Source: CAWIUB01 sp963839175 (lineage in GTDB: Bacteria > Actinomycetota > Actinomycetes > Mycobacteriales > Jatrophihabitantaceae). Taken from it: a stretch of 64,000 nt of DNA. Location of the stretch: NCBI GenBank assembly GCA_963839175.1, contig CAWIUB010000036.1:1-64000 (forward strand), written 5' to 3'. Of this stretch, positions 16,804 through 25,248 are shown piece by piece (the first letter of the stretch is position 1; each line of letters starts with the position of its first letter). Position numbers and translations under genes: made by a program. Below the pieces are notes generated by a model. The model saw only the letters and a list, made by a program, of their open reading frames with translations. It did not search any database and was not told the DNA's origin.

Positions 16804-18398
16804 CCGCTCTGCACGATCCCCTCCTTGTTCGATCCCGGCTGCGCATCGGCTCGCTGCGGGTCGAACAAGTCTGGGAGGGAGGCCGGGCCGTTCACCGACC
16901 GTTCAAGGTTTGCCCAGGCGCCTGGACCTACGGTCGGCGCGCCGCCTTCGGCGGCCAGCCCTTCCAGGATGTGCTTGCCGACGATGTCGGGCAGCGGGAT
17001 CGGGTACTCGCCGTCGAAGCAGGCCCGGCACAGCCGGGTCTTGGGCTGGTCGCTCGCGGCGATCAGACCGTCCAGGGAGACGTAGCCGAGCGAGTCGGCA
17101 CCGATCGAGTGCCGGATGCCCTCGGTGTCCAGTCCGTTGGCGATCAGTTCGGCCTTGGATGCGAAGTCGATGCCGTAGAAGCACGGCCACTTGACCGGCG
17201 GCGAGGCGATCCGGACATGTACCTCGACGGCGCCCGCCTCGCGCAGCATGCGCACCAAGGCTCGCTGGGTGTTGCCACGCACGATCGAGTCGTCGACCAC
17301 GACCAGCCGCTTGCCGCGAATCACGTCACGCAGCGGGTTGAGTTTGAGCCGGATGCCCAGTTGGCGGATCGTCTGCGACGGCTGGATGAAGGTGCGCCCC
17401 ACGTAGGCGTTCTTGACCAGCCCCGTGCCGTACGGGATGCCCGACTCCTCGGCGTAACCGATCGCGCCCGGCGTACCCGACTCGGGCGTCGGGATCACCA
17501 GGTCGGCCTCTACCAGATGCTCGCGGGCCAGCCGCCGGCCGATCTCGACGCGGGTCGAATACACGCTGCGGCCGCCGATCGTGGTGTCCGGCCGGGCCAG
17601 GTAAACGTATTCGAACAGGCAGCCCTTGGGGTCCGCGCTGACGAAGTGCTGCGAGCGCAGTCCGTCCTCGTCGATCGCGATGAGCTCGCCAGGCTCGATC
17701 TCGCGCACGAAGCTCGCGCCTACGATGTCGAGCGCTGCGGTCTCTGAGGTGACCACCCAGCCGCGTTCGAGCCGGCCCAACACGAGCGGCCGCACACCCT
17801 GCGGGTCGCGCGCAGCGTACAGGGTGTGCTCGTCCATGAACACGAAGGAGTAGGCGCCGCGCAGCGTCGGCAGCACCTCCATGGCGGCCTGCTCGACGGA
17901 CACGTCCGGGCGAGCCGCAAGCAGTGCGGTGACCAGGTCCGAGTCGGTGGTCGAGCCGAGCCGGTTGCCCAGGCCCAGCCGCTTGGCCTCGAGCGCGAGG
18001 TCCGCGGTGTTGACCAGGTTGCCGTTGTGGCCGAGCGCGAGCCCGGTGCCGGCTCGGGTGGTGCGGAACGTGGGCTGAGCGTTTTCCCAGGTGGTGGAGC
18101 CGGTGGTCGAATATCGGGTGTGGCCAACTGCGATATGCCCTTGCAAAGTGTTGAGCGTGGCCTCGTCGAACACTTGCGATACCAGGCCCAGGTCCTTGTA
18201 GACCACCATGGACGACCCGTCGCTGACCGCGATGCCGGCGGCCTCCTGGCCGCGGTGCTGCAGCGCATATAGGGCGAAGTAGGCGAGCTTGCTGACCTCC
18301 TCGCCAGTGGCCCAGACGCCGAAAACCCCGCACGCGTCCTGCGGCTGCTTCTCACCGGGGATGAGATCGTGAGTGAGCAAGCCATCGCCGCGTGCCAC
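16800..18398 (-). CDS. purF: Amidophosphoribosyltransferase
   Basis: PurF makes phosphoribosylamine from PRPP and glutamine, the committing step of purine synthesis. A short N-terminal propeptide precedes the catalytic nucleophile Cys23 in DACGVFGVWA, starting the class II glutamine amidotransferase domain (LQHRGQEAAGIAV). The second half is a PRTase with the PRPP loop VVVDDSIVRGNTQRAL. Cysteines near the end (LCRACFDGEYP) are consistent with the Fe-S type found in Gram-positives. The start is GTG. It ends in an overlap with purM. Usual regulation is by nucleotide feedback. Confidence 0.97.
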   Translation of the reverse strand: MARGDGLLTHDLIPGEKQPQDACGVFGVWATGEEVSKLAYFALYALQHRGQEAAGIAVSDGSSMVVYKDLGLVSQVFDEATLNTLQGHIAVGHTRYSTTGSTTWENAQPTFRTTRAGTGLALGHNGNLVNTADLALEAKRLGLGNRLGSTTDSDLVTALLAARPDVSVEQAAMEVLPTLRGAYSFVFMDEHTLYAARDPQGVRPLVLGRLERGWVVTSETAALDIVGASFVREIEPGELIAIDEDGLRSQHFVSADPKGCLFEYVYLARPDTTIGGRSVYSTRVEIGRRLAREHLVEADLVIPTPESGTPGAIGYAEESGIPYGTGLVKNAYVGRTFIQPSQTIRQLGIRLKLNPLRDVIRGKRLVVVDDSIVRGNTQRALVRMLREAGAVEVHVRIASPPVKWPCFYGIDFASKAELIANGLDTEGIRHSIGADSLGYVSLDGLIAASDQPKTRLCRACFDGEYPIPLPDIVGKHILEGLAAEGGAPTVGPGAWANLERSVNGPASLPDLFDPQRADAQPGSNKEGIVQSG

Positions 18399-18451
18399 TC
18401 CTCGAGTGTACGGGGCACTCCCCTCAACATCGGGAGGCGGCCAGGCAAGGC

Positions 18452-19210
18452 TCAGCTCAGGACCGGCAGATATGCGGACAGGTCGGCCCGCGTTCCGCTG
18501 GCGCGCAGCGCGTTCGCGGCGACGGCGTCGACCCAGGCGACCCGTCCGGTGGCCAAGCGCAGCCAGGTGAGCGGGTCGGTCTCGATCACGTTCGGTGGCG
18601 TGCCGCGGGTATGGCGCGGCCCGGTGATCGCCTGGACCGCGGCGAATGGCGGCACGCGCAGCTCGACGGACCGCCCCGGCTGCTGCGCGGCCAGGAAGCC
18701 GACAAGGCTACGCGTCGTCTCGGCGAGGGCCTCGCGGTCGAGATGAGTTGGTGCGTGCTCTGGCACGGACCGTGACAGGTCGTCGGCATGAACGACGAAC
18801 TCGATCACCCGCGTGCTGACGAAGTCCGGCACGGTCGTCGGACCACGCGGCGTGTCGATGACTCGCGGCAGCGCGCCACTCAGGGCCGCCTCGACGCGTC
18901 GTTCCGCCTGCGCCAACTCGGCCCGCACTTGGTCGGGCGTGCGCTCGCGCGTGACCTCCAACGTGGACTCGTGGATCACCGCGACGTCCCGGCGATAGCG
19001 GGTGACGAACTGATGCGGCGGCAGCGGCGGAAGACCGGTGGGCCGCTGCAGCAGGCGCAGCATTCCGGTGTGCAGCAGCAGGATGTGGCCGGTCAGCGTT
19101 CGCAGGTCCCACTCGGGGAGCACCGACGGCCGCCGGAACGTGGCATCGTCCAGGTCGGAGAGGAACGCCCGGATCGCTGCCGACTGGGCAAGCAGGGCGC
19201 GTGCGCTCAC
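18452..19210 (-). CDS. MDMPI-N / sterol-carrier family protein of the pur cluster
   Basis: A 252-residue protein. The N-terminal part (FLSDLDDATFRRPSVLPEWD followed by LRTLTGHILLLHTG) is the mycothiol-dependent maleylpyruvate isomerase-type helical domain with a metal-ligand-like histidine in GHI; the C-terminal half (from LRVPPFAAVQAI) resembles the SCP2-like domain. Genes of this family sit between purL and purF in many actinobacteria, but no purine role is established. Its GTG start overlaps the purL stop (GTGA at 19207-19210), so it is translationally coupled to purL. It may act in thiol-dependent detoxification or metabolite binding; that is inference. Confidence 0.8.
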   Translation of the reverse strand: MSARALLAQSAAIRAFLSDLDDATFRRPSVLPEWDLRTLTGHILLLHTGMLRLLQRPTGLPPLPPHQFVTRYRRDVAVIHESTLEVTRERTPDQVRAELAQAERRVEAALSGALPRVIDTPRGPTTVPDFVSTRVIEFVVHADDLSRSVPEHAPTHLDREALAETTRSLVGFLAAQQPGRSVELRVPPFAAVQAITGPRHTRGTPPNVIETDPLTWLRLATGRVAWVDAVAANALRASGTRADLSAYLPVLS

Positions 19211-21546
19211 CCGAACAGGGCAGGCAGCGTGCCTTCGGATGCCGCCCGCAGCTCAGCCAGCGGAACTGTGAACTGCCCCTGCACCTCCAGGTCGGTGCTG
19301 AGCACGTCGACGACACCGACCTGTACATGCGGCAGGCTACGCGCGGCGCACAGGTCGCTGAAGCGCGCCTCGTCGCTGCGCAGCACGGTCACGATCGCTC
19401 GCCCGGCCGACTCGGCGAACAGGGCGACGAACGGGTCGAGGCCCTCCGGCAGTTCCAGGCTGGCGCCGATGCCATGTCGCAGGCAGCACTCGACCAACGC
19501 CTGGGCGAGGCCGCCGTCGGACAGATCGTGGGCCGAGTCGATCAGCCCGTCACGCGAGCAGTCGATCAGGACGTCGGCCAGCAGCCGTTCGCGTTCGAGG
19601 TCCACGAGCGGTGGCCTGCCACCGAGGAATCCGTGGACGACATTCATCCACTCCGAGCCGCCGAACTCGTCGCGCGTCTCGCCGAGCAGGAAGATCTGCC
19701 CGCCGTCGGTGTGGAACGCGAACGGGGTGCGCCGCGTGACGTCGTCGATCACGCCGAGTACGCCGATCACCGGCGTGGGCAGGATCGGAGTGGCGCCGGT
19801 CTGGTTGTAGAAGCTGACGTTGCCGCCGGTCACCGGAACGCCGAGTTGCTGGCAGCCGTCGGCCAATCCCCTTACCGCTTCGGCGAATTGCCACATGACG
19901 CCCGGGTCCTCCGGCGAACCGAAGTTGAGGCAGTTGGTGACAGCGAGCGGACGGGCGCCCGTCGCGGCGACGTTGCGGTACGCCTCGGCGAGCGCCAATT
20001 GCGCGCCGGCGTAGGGATCGAGCCGTGCGTAGCGTCCGTTCCCGTCGGTGGCAACGGCGAATCCGCGCGTCGATGTGTCGGACACCCGGACCAGGCCGGC
20101 GTTCTCCGGTTGGGCCAGCACGGTGTTCCCCATGACGTAGCGGTCGTACTGGTCGGTGACCCAGGCCTTGTCGGCCAAGTTCGGGGACGCCGCGAGGCGC
20201 AGCAGAGTTGCCCGCAGTTGGTCGCCCGTCCTAGGGCGGGGCAGGCTCGCGCCGTCGTGCTCGACCAGCGCGTCCTGCTCGATCGGCCGCTCGATCGGCC
20301 GGTCGTAGACGGGGCCGTCGTCGGCGGCGCTTCGCGGCGGGATGTCGACGATCAGCTCGCCGTGCCATGTCACCCGCAGCCGCCCGGTGTCGGTCACCGT
20401 GCCGATGACAGTGGCGTTCACGTCCCAGGTGGCGCAGATGGCCATGAACCGATCGAGCTTGTCCGGCGCGACCACGGCCATCATGCGTTCCTGCGACTCG
20501 CTCATCAGGATCTCTTCCGGAGCGAGTGTCGGGTCCCGAAGCGGCACCCGGTCCAGCTGGACGTCCATGCCCCCGGTGCCGGCCGCCGCGAGCTCGGTGG
20601 TGGCACAAGACAGCCCGGCCGCGCCCAGGTCCTGGATGCCGACCACCAGGTCCTCGGCAAAGACCGCCAGGCAGCACTCGATGAGCACCTTCTCGGCGAA
20701 CGGGTCGCCCACCTGCACGCTCGGCCGCTTCTGCTGGCCCGCTCGAACACTTCTCGACGGCGCGCTTCGCTCCGCTCCTCGCTCGCTGGCGCTCGCTGCG
20801 ATGCTCACCCCGCTGTCGTCTTCGGTCTCGAACGTCGCGCTTGCCAGGACAGATGCCCCGCCGATGCCGTCGCCGCCGGTGCGGGCACCGAAGAGGACCA
20901 CGTGGTTTCCGGGTCCGTCCGCCTTGGCAAGCTTGATCGCATCGGCCCGCAGCACGCCGACGCACAGCGCGTTCACGAGCGGGTTGCCGAGGTAGGAGTC
21001 GTCGAAACCCACCTCGCCGCCGATGTTCGGCAAGCCCAGGCAGTTGCCGTAACCGCCGATGCCAGCAACCGCGCCCGGCAGCACCCGAGCCGTGTCCGCG
21101 GCATCGGCCGGGCCGAAGCGCAGCGAGTCCATCACGGCGACCGGCCGCGCACCCATCGTCAGGATGTCGCGCACGATGCCACCGACGCCGGTGGCCGCGC
21201 CCTGGTAGGGCTCCACGTAGGACGGGTGGTTGTGCGACTCGATCTTGAACGTGACCGCCCAGCCGCCACCGATGTCGACCACCCCGGCGTTCTCGCCCAT
21301 CCCGACGAGTAGCGAGTCCGTCTTCGAGGCCTTCTCGGCGAACTGCCGCAGGTGCACCTTGGACGACTTGTACGAGCAGTGCTCGCTCCACATCACGGAG
21401 TAGATCGCCAGCTCGGCGCTGGTCGGCCGCCGGCGCAGAACGTCCCGGATACGGGTGTATTCGTCGTCCTTCAGACCCAGCGCGGCATACGGCTGCGGCT
21501 GCTTGCCGGACTTCTTCGCCGCCTTGACGGTGTCGATCGCGCTCAC
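19207..21546 (-). CDS. purL: Phosphoribosylformylglycinamidine synthase subunit PurL, with an internal insertion
   Basis: PurL is the ATP-dependent synthetase subunit that, with PurQ and PurS, converts FGAR to FGAM. The GTG at 21546 is chosen because GGAGG lies six bases upstream and homologs begin here. Signature blocks include VMWSEHCSYKSSK, SHNHPSYVEPYQGAATGVGG and LPNIGGEVGFDDSYLGN. The 779 residues exceed the small-PurL norm because of about 26 residues (VSIAASASERGAERSAPSRS and what follows) between the strand LASATFETEDDSG and KRPSVQVGDPF. The DNA there (about 20730-20812) is a degenerate series of GAGCG-like words and looks like an in-frame repeat insertion. Confidence 0.96.
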   Translation of the reverse strand: MSAIDTVKAAKKSGKQPQPYAALGLKDDEYTRIRDVLRRRPTSAELAIYSVMWSEHCSYKSSKVHLRQFAEKASKTDSLLVGMGENAGVVDIGGGWAVTFKIESHNHPSYVEPYQGAATGVGGIVRDILTMGARPVAVMDSLRFGPADAADTARVLPGAVAGIGGYGNCLGLPNIGGEVGFDDSYLGNPLVNALCVGVLRADAIKLAKADGPGNHVVLFGARTGGDGIGGASVLASATFETEDDSGVSIAASASERGAERSAPSRSVRAGQQKRPSVQVGDPFAEKVLIECCLAVFAEDLVVGIQDLGAAGLSCATTELAAAGTGGMDVQLDRVPLRDPTLAPEEILMSESQERMMAVVAPDKLDRFMAICATWDVNATVIGTVTDTGRLRVTWHGELIVDIPPRSAADDGPVYDRPIERPIEQDALVEHDGASLPRPRTGDQLRATLLRLAASPNLADKAWVTDQYDRYVMGNTVLAQPENAGLVRVSDTSTRGFAVATDGNGRYARLDPYAGAQLALAEAYRNVAATGARPLAVTNCLNFGSPEDPGVMWQFAEAVRGLADGCQQLGVPVTGGNVSFYNQTGATPILPTPVIGVLGVIDDVTRRTPFAFHTDGGQIFLLGETRDEFGGSEWMNVVHGFLGGRPPLVDLERERLLADVLIDCSRDGLIDSAHDLSDGGLAQALVECCLRHGIGASLELPEGLDPFVALFAESAGRAIVTVLRSDEARFSDLCAARSLPHVQVGVVDVLSTDLEVQGQFTVPLAELRAASEGTLPALFG

Positions 21547-21571
21547 TGGCAGCCTCCGGCGTGGCCCTCGG

Positions 21572-22243
21572 TCATGCCGGCACACCCAGGACCGAGGTGA
21601 AGAAGGCCAGCCCGTCGGTTCCCGGTCCGGTGAGGTCATCGACGGCATGCTCCGGGTGCGGCATCAGGCCCACCACATTCCCCGTCTCGTTGGCGATCCC
21701 GGCGATGTTGCGGTAGGAGCCGTTCGGGTTGCCGTCCAGGTAGCGCACGACGACGCGTCCGGTGGCCTCGAGCTCATCCAGCGTGCGCTCGCCAGCCACG
21801 TAGGCACCCTCACCGTTCTTCAGCGGGATCACCAACTCCTGCCCTGCGGCGTAGCCCGAGGTCCATGAGGTGGCGACGTTCTCGACCGACAGGCGCTGGT
21901 CACGGCACACGAACTTGCGGTGATCGTTACGGATCAGCGCGCCGGGAAGCAGGTGGGATTCGCAGAGGATCTGGAAGCCGTTGCAGATGCCAAGCACCGG
22001 CAGGCCGTCGCGGGCGGCGGCCACGATCGCGGCCATGACCGGCGCGAAGCGGGCGATCGCACCGCAGCGCAGGTAATCGCCGTACGAGAACCCGCCCGGG
22101 AGGAGCACCGCGTCGACGTCGTGCAAGGACCGGTCCGCGTGCCAGAGCGACACCGAATCGGCGCCCGCGATCCGCACCGCTCGAGCGGCGTCGCGGTCGT
22201 CGAGGCTGCCGGGAAACGTCACCACACCGACCCGCGTTGGCAC
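21572..22243 (-). CDS. purQ: FGAM synthase glutaminase subunit
   Basis: PurQ hydrolyses glutamine and passes ammonia to PurL. The class I amidotransferase triad is present: the nucleophile Cys in LPVLGICNGFQIL and the His/Glu pair in MPHPEHAVDD. The first strand RVGVVTFPGSLDDRDAARAV is typical. The GTG at 22243 is favoured by homolog length; another in-frame GTG is at 22273. Length of 223 residues is normal. It lies 25 bases upstream of purL; purS is separated from it by an opposite-strand gene, which is unusual since purS and purQ are often adjacent. Confidence 0.96.
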   Translation of the reverse strand: MPTRVGVVTFPGSLDDRDAARAVRIAGADSVSLWHADRSLHDVDAVLLPGGFSYGDYLRCGAIARFAPVMAAIVAAARDGLPVLGICNGFQILCESHLLPGALIRNDHRKFVCRDQRLSVENVATSWTSGYAAGQELVIPLKNGEGAYVAGERTLDELEATGRVVVRYLDGNPNGSYRNIAGIANETGNVVGLMPHPEHAVDDLTGPGTDGLAFFTSVLGVPA

Positions 22244-22342
22244 GCCCGCGAGCTTACCGGCGAGGACCACCACGTCAGGCCAGCGCCGGTCACTCGCCGC
22301 GGCGCCTTGGCTGCGGCGCGTCAGCGGCCTACCGTCGGCAAT

Positions 22343-22861
22343 GTGGCCAAGCGGCAGAGCAGCAGGCGCACAAAGCCCGTCTTCATCACCCTGGTGGTGG
22401 CGGCGGCGATCCTCGCCCTGTTCATCAGCTGTGTCGGACGGGATTCGTCGTCCGCCGAGCAGAAATCTACGGCCTCACCGGCGAAGACGTCGGCGAAGTC
22501 CTCGGCCACGAAGAAGCCGACGCCCGCCCCGACGACCCATCCACGCTCGACGCACCCGCCCACGCCGACCCGGACTCCGACGCACTCCGCCGCCGCGGTG
22601 CCTCCATCTGCGTCGCCGTCGCGGTTGCCGATCCCGGTCGGCGCGATTGCTGCTCCGCCTGGGACGCATCAGTCAACCGCGCCGTCATCGGGCAAGGCCG
22701 ACGACACGACCGGCACGTGGCATGCCGTGGCGATCATCGCGTGGGCACTGGTCGGGGTGCTGGCGATCACGGTGACGCTGCTGGCGGTCGTCGCCAAGCG
22801 GCAGCGGGGCCTGCCGCTGACCTATGTGCGCCCGCGCACCGATCGGCGCGATCGACCGTGA
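22343..22861 (+). CDS. Small membrane protein with two TM segments and a Pro/Ser/Thr-rich linker
   Basis: I do not recognise a family. The 172-residue frame starts at a GTG (VAKRQSSRRTKPVF), has a hydrophobic segment (residues 14-33, ending with a possible lipobox-like LFISC), a long low-complexity region rich in Thr, Pro and Ser, and a second TM (AVAIIAWALVGVLAITVTLL) before a basic tail. The layout suggests both ends near the membrane with a wall-spanning linker. It is on the plus strand, splitting the otherwise minus-strand purQ and purS, and is divergent from purQ. Confidence 0.6.
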   Translation: MAKRQSSRRTKPVFITLVVAAAILALFISCVGRDSSSAEQKSTASPAKTSAKSSATKKPTPAPTTHPRSTHPPTPTRTPTHSAAAVPPSASPSRLPIPVGAIAAPPGTHQSTAPSSGKADDTTGTWHAVAIIAWALVGVLAITVTLLAVVAKRQRGLPLTYVRPRTDRRDRP

Positions 22862-22918
22862 TGAGGTATTCGCCTCGTCCTGACCGATCTCGAATCGCGG
22901 GCCTGCTCGGCTGAACAG

Positions 22919-23152
22919 TCAGCCGCGGTGAATGGCGAAGTTCTCGATCACCGGGTTGGACAGCAGGGTGTCCGCCAGCTTGCCGATCACGTCGTCGCCG
23001 ACCTCATCGTCGACGTCCAGCTCGAAGTGTTTGCCCTGCCGGACGGCGTTGACGCCCTGGAAGCCGAGCCGGCCGAGCGCGCCCAGGATCGCCTGGCCCT
23101 GCGGGTCCAGGATCTCCGGCTTGAGCACGACGTCGACGACCACTCGGGCCAC
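22919..23152 (-). CDS. purS: FGAM synthase subunit PurS
   Basis: PurS is the small subunit that bridges PurL and PurQ and helps channel ammonia. The 77-residue protein (VARVVVDVVLKPEILDPQGQ at the start, RQGKHFELDVD in the middle) has the family length and the KPEILDPQG motif. The GTG at 23152 is preceded by GAGGAG at five bases, a strong ribosome site. It follows purC by 23 bases in a purC-purS unit. Confidence 0.95.
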   Translation of the reverse strand: MARVVVDVVLKPEILDPQGQAILGALGRLGFQGVNAVRQGKHFELDVDDEVGDDVIGKLADTLLSNPVIENFAIHRG

Positions 23153-23175
23153 GGCAACTCCTCGTTTCGAGATCT

Positions 23176-24066
23176 TCAGCCTATCCAGTCGGCGAACCGC
23201 CGGCCGGTCAGCCGTTCGTACGCCTCGACATACCGGACGCGGGTAGCCGCGACCACCTCGTCGGGCAGCGGCGGCGGAGGGGTGCCGGCGTGGGGGTTCC
23301 AGCCGGACGCGGGCGAGGCGAGCCAGTCGCGCACGTACTGCTTGTCGTAACTGGGCTGGGTGCGGCCCGGCTGCCACAGGTCGGCCGGCCAGAACCGGGA
23401 CGAGTCCGGCGTCAGCACCTCGTCCGCGAGGACCAGCTGCCCATCAGCGTCAGCGCCGATTTCGACCTTGGTGTCGGCGAGCAGGACGCCTGCCCGCTCG
23501 GCGACCTGCGCCCCTCTGGCATAGATAGCAAGAGTGAGCCGGCGCAGCTCGCCCGCCCGCTCGGCGCCGACGTACGCCACCACGTCATCGAACGTCATGG
23601 GCGCGTCGTGTTCGCCCACCGGCGCCTTGGTGGTGGGCGTGAAGATCGGGCTCGGCAGGCGCGACCCGTCGGTCAGGCCGGGCGGCAGGTCGATGCCGCA
23701 GACCCGCCGAGTCGCCCGGTAGTCGGCGAGGCCGGAGCCGGTGAGATAGCCGCGGGCCACGCACTCGACCGTGACCATCGACAGCGGGCGGCACAGCATC
23801 GCCCGGCCGCGCCATGGTGCCGGGATCGCCGGGTGGTCTGCACTGATCAGGTGGTTTGGCACCAGGTCACCCAGCTGCTCGAACCACCAGACCGACAGTG
23901 CCGTGAGGATCCGTCCCTTATCGGGCACCGACGAGTCAAGGACGTAGTCGAACGCGGAAATCCGGTCGCTGGCCACGATCAGCAGCTCGCCATCGGCGGT
24001 GCGGTACAGATCGCGGACCTTGCCGCGGTGCACATGGGTCAAGCCGGGCGGAACCGTCTGGGTCAC
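23176..24066 (-). CDS. purC: SAICAR synthetase
   Basis: PurC joins CAIR and aspartate using ATP. The 296-residue protein shows HVHRGKVRDLYRTADGELLI, the ATP-binding ASDRISAFDYVLDSSVPDKG, the conserved ECVARGYLTGSG, and SSRFWPADLW. The start is a GTG. Upstream lies a decayed DUF559 cassette rather than purB directly; the 3' end abuts purS. Length and motifs are normal. Confidence 0.96.
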   Translation of the reverse strand: MTQTVPPGLTHVHRGKVRDLYRTADGELLIVASDRISAFDYVLDSSVPDKGRILTALSVWWFEQLGDLVPNHLISADHPAIPAPWRGRAMLCRPLSMVTVECVARGYLTGSGLADYRATRRVCGIDLPPGLTDGSRLPSPIFTPTTKAPVGEHDAPMTFDDVVAYVGAERAGELRRLTLAIYARGAQVAERAGVLLADTKVEIGADADGQLVLADEVLTPDSSRFWPADLWQPGRTQPSYDKQYVRDWLASPASGWNPHAGTPPPPLPDEVVAATRVRYVEAYERLTGRRFADWIG

Positions 24067-24088
24067 GCCGCGATCCTGCCAGACGCGT

Positions 24089-24138
24089 GATGATCTCGGC
24101 CCGCTGTGCCAGATCTGGCAGAAATGGCGGAGATCATC
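24089..24138. repeat. Hairpin A1, downstream boundary of the DUF559 cassette
   Basis: Outer arms GATGATCTC (24089-24097) and GAGATCATC (24130-24138) are perfect inverted repeats and enclose the perfect palindrome TGCCAGATCTGGCA (24107-24120). Aligned without gaps to 25181-25230, it matches at 41 of 50 bases. The TGA stop of the adjacent minus-strand gene lies inside the right arm. Confidence 0.8.
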
Positions 24139-25177
24139 CGAGCATGCGGCGACGGATCGCGCCGAGCCATTCCGTCACCAGAGCAATGAACGACGGACCG
24201 TCACGAAACTGGCGCGGCGTGACGTGCATGATCGCGAAGCCGGCCGCTTGCAGCAACTGATCACGGGCAAGAGTGGCACGATGATCAGCGGGGGGCTCAG
24301 GTGATGGGCAACGCTGTCGATCTCGAGGATCGCCGCGAGATCGGCCCACAGAAAGTCCGCGACATAGCGTCGGCCCCCGGCGAAGACCTCAGCGTTCTGG
24401 ACGAATCCGCCGATGCCAGCCGCGCGCAACAGGCGCCCCGCCCGAGGTTCGGGTGCGGAGTGTGCACCGTATCCGATATCGCGCAGCGCCTCGCGGAACA
24501 ACCGGCTAGCGCGGCGCGGTCCGCGGTCCAGTTCGACCCCGAGCTCGTCGACCGTGCACAGGCCGCGCTGCACTGCCTCGCCGAGGACCGCCTGAACCGT
24601 CTCGAGCCGACGCAGTTCGAGTACGTGATCGGCTACCGCGCGGGCGATCGGCGCGAGTGGTATGCCTGCGTGTGCGACGGGGTATGGGACGCGCTCGCTG
24701 CGCCGAACCCGCAGGTCTCCCCAATGCTTCGCTGTGGACGACGTGGGCACCAGGACCAGCACATCGCGGGCCTCGGGCACACTGCGCAGACCCCACGCGC
24801 GCGCCCCCGCGCGCCCGCTGATCGCGGCTCTTGGACCGCCGTGAAGAGCGCCGGCTCGCATGCTATCGGCGGGTGTCGTGGGAAGGGCGGTGAGATAGAC
24901 CGCTGGAGCCAGTCGTTGCCAGCTGCCTGTGCGACAGCGGTAACTGATCGCCGCTGGGCCGATGCCTGCCCAGCGCCGCTGCGCGAGTCACGACGCGTGG
25001 TAGCGCGGGCGCGGCGTCTACCGTCAGCCACGGCGGAAGCGGCAGCACCTCGTCAAGCCACGCCTCCAGTGATTGGTCGAACACGCGCCAAGCCAATCGA
25101 CCGCGATGCACCGGTGCAACACCCGAGGCGGGTTGTGGATATCGGCCCACGTTCTGCACAGGGTCAAGCCGTACCAA
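24134..25177 (-). pseudogene. Decayed DUF559/AbiEi-like endonuclease-fold gene
   Basis: The coding potential jumps frame at least twice. An N-terminal part (LPPWLTVDAAPALPRVVTRA) passes, near 24950, into a frame reading AISYRCRTGSWQRLAPAVYL and then GGPRAAISGRAGARAWGLRS. Near 24300 it shifts again from YVADFLWADLAAILEIDS to LARDQLLQAAGFAIMHVTPR. Put together this is the same architecture as the intact protein at 48156-49157: an AbiEi-like N-terminal region and a C-terminal DUF559 (Vsr-like PD-(D/E)XK) domain. The gene is broken, unless the shifts are sequencing errors. It is bounded by two related hairpins. Confidence 0.7.
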
Positions 25178-25179
25178 GC

Positions 25180-25231
25180 CGATGATCTCGGCTTTCTGTG
25201 GCAGATATGGCAGAGAAAGCCGAGATCATCG
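25180..25231. repeat. Hairpin A2, upstream boundary of the DUF559 cassette
   Basis: An 18-bp perfect stem: CGATGATCTCGGCTTTCT (25180-25197) and its reverse complement (25214-25231), with a 16-base loop. The element is homologous to A1 over 50 bases. It ends 17 bases after the purB stop and could double as a purB terminator. Confidence 0.85.
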
Positions 25232-25248
25232 TGGGTGAGCGAGCCCAC

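Noticed and set aside
19201..21312. 703-residue plus-strand open frame opposite purL
   Set aside because: Shadow of purL; the purL strand has all the conserved motifs.
24301..25185. Plus-strand open frame over the DUF559 pseudogene
   Set aside because: The minus strand gives recognisable, though broken, DUF559 sequence; the plus frame gives none.
24089..25231. Hairpins A1 and A2 as a CRISPR array or attachment sites
   Set aside because: Only two copies more than 1 kb apart, no spacers or cas genes; no integrase inside the unit.
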